NCBI RefSeq assembly: GCF_024498195.1
Contig: NZ_CP101824.1
Coordinates: 3,782,001 to 3,846,000, forward strand
Direction of reading: 5' to 3'
Origin: Halovivax cerinus
GTDB lineage: Archaea; Halobacteriota; Halobacteria; Halobacteriales; Natrialbaceae
DNA: 64,000 nt
Shown here in pieces: positions 26,562 to 34,101 of the stretch (position 1 is its first letter; the number at the start of each line of letters is the position of its first letter). The notes under the pieces are model-generated. The model ran no database searches and was not told the DNA's origin. It was given only the letters and a program-made list of their open reading frames with translations. Both the position numbers and the translations under genes were made by a program.

Positions 26562-26753
26562 ATGAAGGAGTCACTCCTCGACATTCTCTGCTGTCCGCTG
26601 GACAAACACGACCTCGATCTCGAAGACGCGTCCGGCGAAGACGAGATCGAGTCCGGGACGCTCGTCTGCACCGAGTGCGGCGAGCGCTATCCCATCGAGG
26701 ACGGCATCCCGAACCTGCTTCCGCCGGACATGCGCGAAGAGACCCCAGCCTGA
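26562..26753 (+). CDS. trm112: Trm112 family methyltransferase activator
   Basis: A 63-residue zinc protein with the Trm112 pattern: 'LLDILCCPLDKHDLDL' supplies C-C-P and 'LVCTECGERYPIEDGIPNLL' supplies the second C-x-x-C and the conserved Y-P-I-x-D-G-I-P. Trm112 forms complexes with and stabilises class I methyltransferases acting on tRNA, rRNA and release factor; in Haloferax it binds several such enzymes. A Trm9-like candidate partner is encoded at 9617 in this window. A CTTTT element about 29 bases upstream may be its promoter. The next gene starts 12 bases after its stop, suggesting co-transcription. Confidence 0.9.
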   Translation: MKESLLDILCCPLDKHDLDLEDASGEDEIESGTLVCTECGERYPIEDGIPNLLPPDMREETPA

Positions 26754-26765
26754 GGTGTCGACGCC

Positions 26766-27371
26766 GTGCCCGAGTCGATCACCGTCCACGTCAATCGGTC
26801 CGAACGCGGTGCGATCGAGGTGGACCGACCGTCGATCGAAACCGACCGGGCCTTCGAGGTGCGCGTGAAGAATCACGGCGAACCGCTCCACCTCTTCGTT
26901 CGAGCGAGCGACGAAATCGCCGAGGCGCTCACCGTCGAAGAGACGAATCCATACGTGGCAGCCGGGGACTCGACCGTCGTACCGGTGACCGTCCACGCTC
27001 ACTCGGGTCCGTCGACTGGGGCCGTCCGCCTCGAGACGGGATTCGGCGCCAACGCGACCGACGTCGCCGTCACACTCACCGGCGGCGTCGGCGACGACCA
27101 TCGCGTCGACGTGGACGAACGACTCGCGACGCCCGCGACCGACGAAGACATGGACGGGTCCACGGTCGACGCCCTGTTCTCCGGAGTCGGCGTCGACGGC
27201 CTGGCGGTCGGTGGGCTCGTCGCCCTCGCGCTCCTCGTCGGCACCGCCACGGCGGCGACGATCCGTGGACCGGTCGGAGCCCTCAGTCTCGTACTCGTCC
27301 TCGGCGGCATCGCGGTCGGGCTCGCGTTGCTTCTCCGCGACCGGGTCGACACTGAGAATCAGAGCGAGTGA
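26766..27371 (+). CDS. Haloarchaeal protein with beta-rich domain and two C-terminal membrane helices
   Basis: A 201-residue protein beginning with GTG at 26766, 12 bases after trm112. Residues 1-115 form beta strands without signal peptide ('TVHVNRSERGAIEVDRPSIE', 'VKNHGEPLHLFVRASDE'), like a CARDB or Ig-type module. Two membrane helices follow ('GLAVGGLVALALLVGTATAA' and 'ALSLVLVLGGIAVGLALLL') and a short charged tail ends it. The folded part may face either side. I recognise it only as a conserved haloarchaeal neighbour of trm112 and cannot assign a role. Confidence 0.65.
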   Translation: MPESITVHVNRSERGAIEVDRPSIETDRAFEVRVKNHGEPLHLFVRASDEIAEALTVEETNPYVAAGDSTVVPVTVHAHSGPSTGAVRLETGFGANATDVAVTLTGGVGDDHRVDVDERLATPATDEDMDGSTVDALFSGVGVDGLAVGGLVALALLVGTATAATIRGPVGALSLVLVLGGIAVGLALLLRDRVDTENQSE

Positions 27372-27549
27372 CTGCCAGTCGGCCACCCGCTAACCGTTCG
27401 CGACCGTGACCGCTTCGCCGACGCCGATCGACAGCTCGATAGCGGTCGGTAGACCGCGCCACACGGGCGGGAACGACGCGGTGTCGTCGGTTCCCATCGT
27501 GTGAGAATCACCGAAACCACGAGGCATCGTCGACGCCAACCCGTCCGCG

Positions 27550-27675
27550 ATGGCACTCGCCGAATTTCTGGATGGAGAATCGTTGACCGGGAAACAGGCG
27601 GCCGCGATCTTCTTCGGCTGGCTCGGACTCGTCGTACTCGCGGGCCTGGCGCTCGTCCTGAGCCTACCCGTCTGA
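27550..27675 (+). CDS. 41-residue single-helix membrane protein
   Basis: An ATG at 27550 opens 'MALAEFLDGESLTGKQAAAI' followed by a long hydrophobic helix ('FFGWLGLVVLAGLALVLSLPV') and a TGA at 27673-27675. It has a charged, soluble N-terminus and a C-terminal helix, as in tail-anchored microproteins. It fills an otherwise empty gap between two plus-strand genes. Codon choice (GC-rich third positions) matches coding sequence, but there is no homology evidence from my reading. Confidence 0.5.
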   Translation: MALAEFLDGESLTGKQAAAIFFGWLGLVVLAGLALVLSLPV

Positions 27676-27823
27676 TCGAAACGGTTCTCACGTCGCCCGA
27701 CACGGCCCCTGCTCGATGGAGCGCACGCTCTGGTCGACACGCCTCACCCGTTGACACGAGACGTGACCGGCGAGGCACTCGGATCACCCACCGTTATTGT
27801 CCTCGCCGTCCCGCTCGAAATCG

Positions 27824-28831
27824 ATGACAGAACTCGATTATTTCGCAGACGTCGCTCACTTCGATCGACCGCGATCGATCGCCGAACGCGCCGCTCGCGC
27901 GGAGGAACTGGGGTATCGGACGATAACGGTCGGCGAGACGACCGGCTGGAACGTCGTGACGCCACTCTCGTTGATCGCCGAGCGAACCGACGAGATTGCG
28001 CTCGGGACGGCGGTCCTCTCACCGTACGGACGGTCGCCGGCGCTGCTGGCCCAGACCGCGCTCACCCTCGCCGACGCCTCCGACGGGCGCTTTCGGCTCG
28101 GTCTCGGCCCGAGTTCGCCGGCGATCACCGAGCGGTGGCACGGTCGCTCGTTCGACCGACCGCTCAGACGGCTCCGCGAAACCGTAGAGGCCGTCCGAAC
28201 GGTCACCACTGAGGGGACGTCCAAATACCACGGCGACGTGATCGACGCCGACGGACTCGGATACGAACGGGAGCGACCGGCGACGCCGCCACCGATCGAC
28301 CTCGCCACGCTCGGCCCCACGGCGACGGAACTCGCCGGCCGGTTCGGCGACGGCTGGATACCCCAGCTGTTCACCCGCGACGGGCTCGAATCGAGACTCG
28401 GGGACCTTCGCCGCGGTGCCGAGCTCGGCGGCAGAACCGTCGACGACATCCGCGTCTCCCCGATGGTCAGGTGTGTCGTCGACGAGGATCGAGACCGGGC
28501 GCGCTCGCTCGCCCGATCCGCAGTCGCGTTCATGCTCGGCGCGTACGGGCCGTTCTACGGCGATTCAGTTGCGAAGCAGGGGTATCCGGACGTCGTGGCA
28601 GATATCAGGGACGCCTGGGCGGAACGCGACGCTGACGCGATGACGGCCGCGCTGCCAGACGTGCTGCTCGACGAACTCGCGGCCACGGGCAGCGCCGACG
28701 AGGTTCGCGAGTGGGTCGCCGACTACGCCGCGATCGACGGCGTCGACGCGGTGGCGGTCACGTTCGTGCGAGGGATGGACGACGAGGATCGCGACCGAAC
28801 CATGACCGCGCTGGCCGAACTGATGGACTGA
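27824..28831 (+). CDS. LLM-class F420-dependent oxidoreductase
   Basis: A 335-residue TIM-barrel flavin/F420 enzyme of the luciferase-like monooxygenase group. The opening 'ARAEELGYRTITVGETTGWN' and 'TDEIALGTAVLSPYGRSPAL' are the conserved A-x-x-x-G-x-D and T-x-I-x-L-G-T strands, then 'LTLADASDGRFRLGLGPSSP' (family: A-T-L-d-x-L-S-x-G-R-x-x-L-G-x-G) and 'LAGRFGDGWIPQLF' (G-x-x-A-D-G-W). Haloarchaea make F420, so this cofactor is likely; the substrate is unknown. The ATG at 27824 follows TTATTG about 29 bases upstream. It is a single gene followed by a 21-base tandem repeat. Confidence 0.85.
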   Translation: MTELDYFADVAHFDRPRSIAERAARAEELGYRTITVGETTGWNVVTPLSLIAERTDEIALGTAVLSPYGRSPALLAQTALTLADASDGRFRLGLGPSSPAITERWHGRSFDRPLRRLRETVEAVRTVTTEGTSKYHGDVIDADGLGYERERPATPPPIDLATLGPTATELAGRFGDGWIPQLFTRDGLESRLGDLRRGAELGGRTVDDIRVSPMVRCVVDEDRDRARSLARSAVAFMLGAYGPFYGDSVAKQGYPDVVADIRDAWAERDADAMTAALPDVLLDELAATGSADEVREWVADYAAIDGVDAVAVTFVRGMDDEDRDRTMTALAELMD

Positions 28832-28909
28832 GAACCGACGGACCGCCGCGGCGTGTTGCGTCGACGCCGGCTCGCGACTCGGTGTCACGTTCGGCGACTC
28901 GGGTCCCTG

Positions 28910-29045
28910 TTCCACGGCTCGGTCGTCCGATTCCGCGGCTCGGTCGTCCGGTTCCACGGCTCTGTCGTCCGGTTCCACGGCTCGATCGTCCGATTCCACG
29001 GCTCGGTCGTCCGGTTCCACGGCTCGGTCGTCCGGTTCCGCGGGT
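28910..29045. repeat. Six-and-a-half tandem copies of a 21-base repeat
   Basis: Units start at 28910, 28931, 28952, 28973, 28994, 29015 and (partial) 29036; each begins TTCCACGGCTCGGTCG and ends TCCGG or TCCGA. The length is a multiple of three, and on the minus strand the array would encode repeated E-P-D-D-R-A-V. It directly abuts the stop codon of the acetyltransferase at 29045, so it now lies in its 3' region. It lies between two convergent genes. Confidence 0.85.
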
Positions 29046-29668
29046 CAGCCCTCGAACTCGGCGGCCGGTTCGGTCCGGTTTTCGGCCCACTCTTCGCTGG
29101 AGACGGTGTACCGGCGGACGTCGACCGGTTCGTCGCCGTAGGTGTCCCAGTTCCGGAGCATTCCCTCCTCGCGGCCGCCGTGGGCCTCGACGTACCGCTG
29201 GATCGCCCGGTTCGACTTCTCGTTGTCGACGTGTGCGGTCACCGCGACGACGTCGAGGTCCAGCCGGTCGAACGCCAGTTGCATCATCGCCGCCGCGCGT
29301 TCGCCGGAGTACCGGCGCCCCCAGAACGGTTTGCGGAGCCAGGTACCGAGCGTCATCGTCCGGCGGTTCCAATGGACGGTCGCTCCGGCGACGCCGGCGA
29401 ACTCGCCGGCGCTGTCTTCGCCGTCGCGCGGCCGAATCACGTACGTGGCACCGTCTCCCGATTCGTACTTCTCGCCGACGTGCGCGACGAAGTCGAACGT
29501 CTCCTTCGGCGTGTCGTGTGGGTCCCAGGTGAGGTAGCGGGTGACGTCTTCGATGTCGGGATCGTTCCCCGCGTGCTCGTAGAACTCGAAGAGATCGACG
29601 GTCTCTGGAGTGACGAGTTCCAACCGGAGCCTGTCCGTTCGAATCGTCTCGGGAAAGAGTGATGTCAT
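29045..29668 (-). CDS. GNAT acetyltransferase, RimJ/RimL type
   Basis: A 207-residue protein. 'LFPETIRTDRLRLELVTPET' is the usual RimJ/RimL opening (x-T-x-R-L-x-L), 'TWLRKPFWGRRYSGERAAAM' is the acetyl-CoA loop (W-G-x-x-Y/G-x-x-E), and 'VTAHVDNEKSNRAIQRYVEA' is the closing N-x-x-S-x-x-x-x-E motif. RimJ/RimL-type enzymes acetylate protein N-termini or small molecules; the substrate is unknown here. It is closely similar to the next gene upstream on the same strand (29733-30341), so the two probably arose by tandem duplication. A 21-base repeat array begins at its stop codon. Confidence 0.85.
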   Translation of the reverse strand: MTSLFPETIRTDRLRLELVTPETVDLFEFYEHAGNDPDIEDVTRYLTWDPHDTPKETFDFVAHVGEKYESGDGATYVIRPRDGEDSAGEFAGVAGATVHWNRRTMTLGTWLRKPFWGRRYSGERAAAMMQLAFDRLDLDVVAVTAHVDNEKSNRAIQRYVEAHGGREEGMLRNWDTYGDEPVDVRRYTVSSEEWAENRTEPAAEFEG

Positions 29669-29732
29669 CGTTCGAATACGTGGACGGATCGTTTCTCGAA
29701 CGACGAAATAAACGTTGGGGACGCCCGGTGGG

Positions 29733-30341
29733 TCACTCGGCGTCGCCGGTCGCCGACCGGTACTCGGTCAGCGAGACCGAGAAGCGATGGAGGTCGACCG
29801 GTTCCCCGTCGATCGCGTGTGCGTGGCGGAATCGGCCGTCGTACCGACCGCCGTGTGCGTCGACGTACGTCTCGATTGCGCGTTTCGAACGGTCGTTCCC
29901 GGCGACGCAGGACACCTCGAAGTGAGACAGGTCGAGCCGATCGAACGCCAGGTCGAGCAGGGCGCCGGCCCGCTCGCCGGAGTACCCGCGGCCCCAGAAG
30001 GGTTTGCGGAGGAGGATCGACGAGGAGGCCGTCTCGCGGTCCCACTCGGCGAACAGCGTCGTCGTCCCGGCGAGCGTACCGGCCCCGTCCTCGCCGGCTT
30101 TCGGACGGAGTGCGTAGGTGATCGCTCGTCCCTCCGCTCGATTCGACCCGACGTGGTCGACGAACGAGCGCGAGTCGGCGGGCGTCGCGGGCGGCGAGAG
30201 CGGCACGTACTCGTAGACCGTCTCCGGGTCGGGGTCGTCGACGAACGCCTCGTAGTGTTCGAAGACGACGCTGTCGACCGGTTCGACCGCGGTTAACTCG
30301 AGGCGGTCGGTTTCGAGTGTGGCCGGGAACAGGTCGGTCAC
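29733..30341 (-). CDS. GNAT acetyltransferase, RimJ/RimL type (paralogue)
   Basis: About 202 residues from a GTG at 30341; alignment of its opening 'VTDLFPATLETDRLELTAVE' with 'MTSLFPETIRTDRLRLELVT' of the neighbour decides this start over the longer frame to 30563. Motifs match the paralogue: 'ILLRKPFWGRGYSGERAGAL' and 'VSCVAGNDRSKRAIETYVDA'. It lies 64 bases upstream of the paralogue and probably shares its transcript. Divergence between the two is moderate, so the duplication is not recent. The substrate is unknown. Confidence 0.8.
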   Translation of the reverse strand: MTDLFPATLETDRLELTAVEPVDSVVFEHYEAFVDDPDPETVYEYVPLSPPATPADSRSFVDHVGSNRAEGRAITYALRPKAGEDGAGTLAGTTTLFAEWDRETASSSILLRKPFWGRGYSGERAGALLDLAFDRLDLSHFEVSCVAGNDRSKRAIETYVDAHGGRYDGRFRHAHAIDGEPVDLHRFSVSLTEYRSATGDAE

Positions 30342-30591
30342 GGGCGCGATAACGGACGCAATCGGCAAAACCGTACCGGGACCGCGCAGTGGACGGTACC
30401 ACACACCGTCGAACGAATCCGAGGGGGAATTCAGTGCGTCAAGTTGATAGGGCGACCACCCTACTGATCGATCAGCACCCGTGACTACTTCGGACGCGAT
30501 CCACTCAGGAGCCCCGACGCTGACGCGAAACGGTCTCGACGCGCTGGATCCGGGGAGCGTCACCCTCGCCGCAGCGGACGCCTCCGCGACG

Positions 30592-31506
30592 ATGGGCGCG
30601 TCCGACTACCTCGCGTGGCTCTCGATCGCGGCGTTCGTCCTGGCGATCGGCCTCGAGTGGCGCGACGAGGTCGACGCGGCGCGCTACGTGGCCGCCGGCG
30701 CGAGCGCGCTCTTTGGCATCTTCTGGCTCACGATGGTTCCACACTACTGGTACGAGATGCGGAGTCCGCTAGAGACGCTGCTCGCCCTGGCGGCGCTCCC
30801 GCTGTGTCTGTACGCGGCGTTCCTCCTCGTCCGGGGCCGGGAGTCGATGCTGATCCTCGTCCGGGCCGTCGCCGTCATGGGGATCATCTACCTGCCGGTG
30901 GAGACCATCCCGATAGCCCGGGAGTGGCTCATCGAGACGACGGCCTACCAGACGCACCTCGCGATGGATCTCGTCGCGGAGAGTCCCGGTCTAGAGACCG
31001 GCGACAACGGCTACCGCAGCCGGTTCGCGTTCGATCCGGACCAGACGGCGACCGGGTGGACGACCTACATCGTCCTCGCGTGCACCGGCATCGGGAGTAT
31101 GGCCATCTTCGGCGGCCTGATCGCCTCGGTCCGCGCTCCGTTGCGTCGGAAAGCCGTCGGCTTCGTCGCCGCCGTGGGCGTCATCTGGTTCCTGAACCTC
31201 GTTCGCAACGTCATCATCTCGCTCGCGACGCCGCACGGCTGGTTCCAGCACGACGTCTTCGTCTACGTCGCGACCGAGTGGATGGGCGGCGTCGAACCCC
31301 AGACCTCGTTCCTCATCTCCCACAACGTCCTCTTCCAGCCCGGTTCCGTGATCGCACTGATCGGAATCGCCTACGTCGTCATCACCATCGTCCCCGAGGT
31401 GGTCGAACCCCTCGAAGAGGTCCTGTACGTCCTCACCGGCTCCGAGTACGACCTCTCGGCTGCCCTCGGGGCCGAACCCGAAACGGGGAAGGCCGCGGGC
31501 GACTGA
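30592..31506 (+). CDS. artA: Archaeosortase A
   Basis: A multi-spanning membrane cysteine protease/transpeptidase that processes PGF-CTERM proteins at the cell surface. Catalytic triad residues are visible: Cys in 'YIVLACTGIGSMAIFGGL', Arg in 'FLNLVRNVIISLATPHG' and His in 'SFLISHNVLFQPGSV'. About eight hydrophobic helices are present. The ATG at 30592 gives 304 residues with the first helix at once ('DYLAWLSIAAFVLAIG'), close to the usual length; a GTG at 30481 would add a non-helical 37-residue leader. A PGF-CTERM substrate is encoded at 58963-64000. In haloarchaea ArtA also handles the S-layer glycoprotein, coupling removal of the C-terminal helix to lipid anchoring. Confidence 0.9.
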   Translation: MGASDYLAWLSIAAFVLAIGLEWRDEVDAARYVAAGASALFGIFWLTMVPHYWYEMRSPLETLLALAALPLCLYAAFLLVRGRESMLILVRAVAVMGIIYLPVETIPIAREWLIETTAYQTHLAMDLVAESPGLETGDNGYRSRFAFDPDQTATGWTTYIVLACTGIGSMAIFGGLIASVRAPLRRKAVGFVAAVGVIWFLNLVRNVIISLATPHGWFQHDVFVYVATEWMGGVEPQTSFLISHNVLFQPGSVIALIGIAYVVITIVPEVVEPLEEVLYVLTGSEYDLSAALGAEPETGKAAGD

Positions 31507-31515
31507 CGGACGGTG

Positions 31516-32256
31516 ATGCCCCCACCGGCGATCCGCACGCTCTCGTTCGCCGAACGCGCCGTCTACGTCGAGTCCGCCGAGACGCTCGTCCTCGCCGACC
31601 CACACCTGGGCCGCGGAGTCGCGTCGGCGGTCGACGCACCGATCGACGCTGCAGACGAGACTGTCGGACGCGTCGCGACACTCCTCGATCGGTTCGATCC
31701 GCAAACGGTGGTCGTCGCCGGCGATCTGCTCCACTCGTTCTCGCACGTTCCGACCGACGTTCGCGAGACCGTCGAGACGCTCCGGCGGACGCTCGATCGC
31801 ACCGGCGTTTCTCTCGTCTGTACACCGGGAAACCACGACACGATGCTCGCCGACATCTTCGACGGCGAGACGGCCGACGCGTACCGACTCGACGACGGGG
31901 AAACGCTCGTCTGTCACGGGCACGAGCGACCGATTCCCGGGCGTGAATCCGCCGACGGTGCACCCCCGGCGCTGTACGTGATCGGCCACGACCACCCCGC
32001 GCTCTCGGTGGACGGGCGAAAGCACCCCTGTTTTCTGTTCGTGCCGCCGGCTGGAGCCGCGGTCGACGCCGCGGTGCTCGTCCTCCCGGCGTTCTCGCGT
32101 CTCGCGCGCGGAACGACGATCAACACGCGCCGCGCGCGGGACTTTCAGTCGCCGCTGGTGACGGACGTCGACGGTGCGTCACCGGTCGTCAGAGACGTCG
32201 CTGGCGAGGAGACGCTCCGGTTCCCGCCACTCGGCGAGTGTCGCCACGCCCTCTGA
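31516..32256 (+). CDS. Metallophosphoesterase (calcineurin-like)
   Basis: A 246-residue phosphoesterase with the full metal motif series: 'LVLADPHLGRG' (D-x-H), 'VVVAGDLLHSF' (G-D), 'LVCTPGNHDTM' (G-N-H-D), 'LVCHGHE' and 'YVIGHDHPAL' (G-H-x-H). It belongs to the DNA-ligase-associated or YkuE-like small phosphoesterases. It starts 9 bases after artA (GTG at 31513 or ATG at 31516) on the same strand, so it is probably co-transcribed, though no functional link to surface processing is known. Confidence 0.85.
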   Translation: MPPPAIRTLSFAERAVYVESAETLVLADPHLGRGVASAVDAPIDAADETVGRVATLLDRFDPQTVVVAGDLLHSFSHVPTDVRETVETLRRTLDRTGVSLVCTPGNHDTMLADIFDGETADAYRLDDGETLVCHGHERPIPGRESADGAPPALYVIGHDHPALSVDGRKHPCFLFVPPAGAAVDAAVLVLPAFSRLARGTTINTRRARDFQSPLVTDVDGASPVVRDVAGEETLRFPPLGECRHAL

Positions 32257-32290
32257 CCGCCAGGGCCCTCACCCCGAATCGAGAGCCGGG

Positions 32291-32731
32291 TTATCGCGGT
32301 TCGAACGTCGGGAGCGTCACCGTCTCGGACACCTGTTCGAACGCGACCGACACCGGCATCCCCCGCTCGACCGTGTCGGGCTCGCACCCGACGAGCCTCG
32401 TGAACAGTCGCGGTCCCTCCTCGAGTGTCACGTACGCGGTGACGTAGGGAACCGTCTCGCGGAACGCGGGGTTCGAAACCGGTCGGCGGATCACCGTGTG
32501 ACTGAACACCGTTCCGAGCCCGGACGCTTCGATCCACTCGACCGACCCCCCGCACGTCCCACACCGCGGTCGCGGAAAGTACTGCATCCTGGCGCAGGTC
32601 TCACACCGCTGAACGACCAGTCGCCCCTCTGTCGCGGCGTCCCAGAACTCGCGCGCGTACGGTGTCTCTTCGAGCGACGGGAGCGGCCGCGACTCCGCGA
32701 CGACTCTCCGCGACTCCGTCGGCTCACTCAC
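32291..32731 (-). CDS. DUF35 Zn-ribbon/OB-fold protein (thiolase partner)
   Basis: A 146-residue protein with an N-terminal rubredoxin-like zinc ribbon, 'QRCETCARMQYFPRPRCGTC' (two CxxC), then an OB fold with 'GLGTVFSHTVIRRPVSNPAF'. DUF35 proteins are obligate partners of thiolase-superfamily enzymes: they bridge HMG-CoA synthase and thiolase in archaea and pair with SCP2-thiolases and steroid aldolases. Its ATG overlaps the stop of the thiolase-like gene by four bases (32728-32731), supporting such a complex. It is the downstream gene of the pair. Confidence 0.85.
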   Translation of the reverse strand: MSEPTESRRVVAESRPLPSLEETPYAREFWDAATEGRLVVQRCETCARMQYFPRPRCGTCGGSVEWIEASGLGTVFSHTVIRRPVSNPAFRETVPYVTAYVTLEEGPRLFTRLVGCEPDTVERGMPVSVAFEQVSETVTLPTFEPR

Positions 32732-33927
32732 GACCGATCACCCCGCTCTACCACGAGTACGGAACAGTGCCGAAGGGGTTTCCCGTAGGCCACGCCGCCC
32801 GCCCCGGTGACGACGCCACGGGTCGCCCCCGGAACCTGTCTGGTACCGGCCTCGCGCTGGAGCTGCCGGATCCCCTCGACGAGCTGGACGAAGCCGGCCG
32901 CCATCCCCGGCTGCCCGGCCGAGAGTTGCCCGCCGGACGTGTTCAGGGGAACGTCGCCGTCGTATCCGAGGTCCGTGCCGGCGACGAACGGCCCGCCGTC
33001 ACCCTTTGGACAGAGCCCGAGGTCCTCTACCTGCATCGCGACGATGATCGGGTAATCGTCGTACAGTTGCCAGCAGTCGATCGCGTCGGGACCGATGCCT
33101 GCGCGACGGAACGCCTCCCGACCGGCGACGGCGACGCCCGTCGTCGTGACGGCCGGAGACCGCGAGTCTCCGTGGTTCGAACACTCGCCGAAACCGGCGA
33201 TTTCGATGGGGTCGACGTCCAGCTCCGAGGCACGCTCGGCCGACGTGAGGAGCACGCCGAACCCCCCGTTGACCGGGATCACGCAGTCGAGCAGGCCGAT
33301 CGGATCGGCGATCGGCGTGGCGTCCAGGTACGCGTCCAGGTCTATCGGGTCGTCGAACCACGCGCGTGAGTTCAGTGTCGCGTGGCGCCGCTGGGCGACG
33401 GCGACGTGGCCCAGTTGCTCGCGAGTCGTGCCGTACTCGTCGGCGTGAACGGCCTGGACGTGGGCGAGTCGGGAGTTCGGCCCCTGGGTACCCAACGGGT
33501 CCATGTAGTTTCTGACGTATCCCCTGGGGTCGCGCCCGAACAGTCCTGCCGATGGGTCCGTCGGATCGACGGGCGTGTCGGCACCGAGCCCGAGGAACGT
33601 CTCGACGATGCCGGCGTCGATCGCCAGCGCCCCCTGCAGCACCAGCGAGATCGCGTTCGCGCCGCCGACGTCAGCCGTCGTCGTCCACCGGACGGTCTCG
33701 AAGCCGAGCGTCTCGACGAGGTGGCCGACGAAGTTAGCCGGGGTATCGACCCCGGATCGAACGACGCCGACACCGTCGACCGCTGCGTGCGGGAGACCGG
33801 CGGACCGGAGCGTCGTCGCGGCCGCATCCGCGTACAGCCGTTCGAGACTTCGCAGTTCGGCTGGATCGTCCGGTCGACGAGTCGCCGTCTCGCCGACACC
33901 GACGATCGCCACGTCCTCGAACGGCAT
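32728..33927 (-). CDS. SCP2/thiolase-like enzyme lacking the canonical nucleophile
   Basis: A 399-residue protein with the two-halved thiolase fold: 'MPFEDVAIVGVGETATRRPD' at the start, 'LGLGADTPV', 'NHGDSRSPAV' and the C-terminal 'LNTSGGQLSAGQPGMAAGFV' (family: N-x-x-G-G...G-H-P-x-G-x-x-G). Where thiolases have a nucleophilic Cys (C-A-S-G) it has 'TTADVGGANAIS', and the His of G-H-P is Gln. It is therefore unlikely to be a standard acetyl-CoA acetyltransferase. Cys-less thiolase homologues paired with DUF35 include Ltp2-type aldolases. The substrate is unknown. It is translationally coupled to the DUF35 gene. Confidence 0.75.
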   Translation of the reverse strand: MPFEDVAIVGVGETATRRPDDPAELRSLERLYADAAATTLRSAGLPHAAVDGVGVVRSGVDTPANFVGHLVETLGFETVRWTTTADVGGANAISLVLQGALAIDAGIVETFLGLGADTPVDPTDPSAGLFGRDPRGYVRNYMDPLGTQGPNSRLAHVQAVHADEYGTTREQLGHVAVAQRRHATLNSRAWFDDPIDLDAYLDATPIADPIGLLDCVIPVNGGFGVLLTSAERASELDVDPIEIAGFGECSNHGDSRSPAVTTTGVAVAGREAFRRAGIGPDAIDCWQLYDDYPIIVAMQVEDLGLCPKGDGGPFVAGTDLGYDGDVPLNTSGGQLSAGQPGMAAGFVQLVEGIRQLQREAGTRQVPGATRGVVTGAGGVAYGKPLRHCSVLVVERGDRS

Positions 33928-34101
33928 CGGTCACGGACAACGGGCCCTGCGATCGCGTTCCATCTGTTCTCGAGCGTGCAGTTCACCGGCCAGCGAGATA
34001 AAACGCTGGTGAGCGACCGGCCTGGAACCGTCGCCGACCGGTCGGACGCCAACGACGGTGGCGATGGATAGGAATTTGGCCGCGGAAGCGAACACCACGG
34101 T

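Noticed and set aside
27390-27497. Short minus-strand frame opening M-G-T-D-D-T-A-S-F-P-P
   Set aside because: Thirty-five residues with no hydrophobic or domain signal; it could be real but nothing supports it.
28565-29020. Minus-strand frame starting with repeated E-P-D-D-R-A-V
   Set aside because: Its start is only the 21-base repeat and its body is the antisense of the LLM oxidoreductase gene; kept as a repeat rather than a gene.
30481-30591. GTG at 30481 as the archaeosortase start
   Set aside because: It adds 37 non-membrane residues not expected in the family; the ATG at 30592 opens directly before the first helix.
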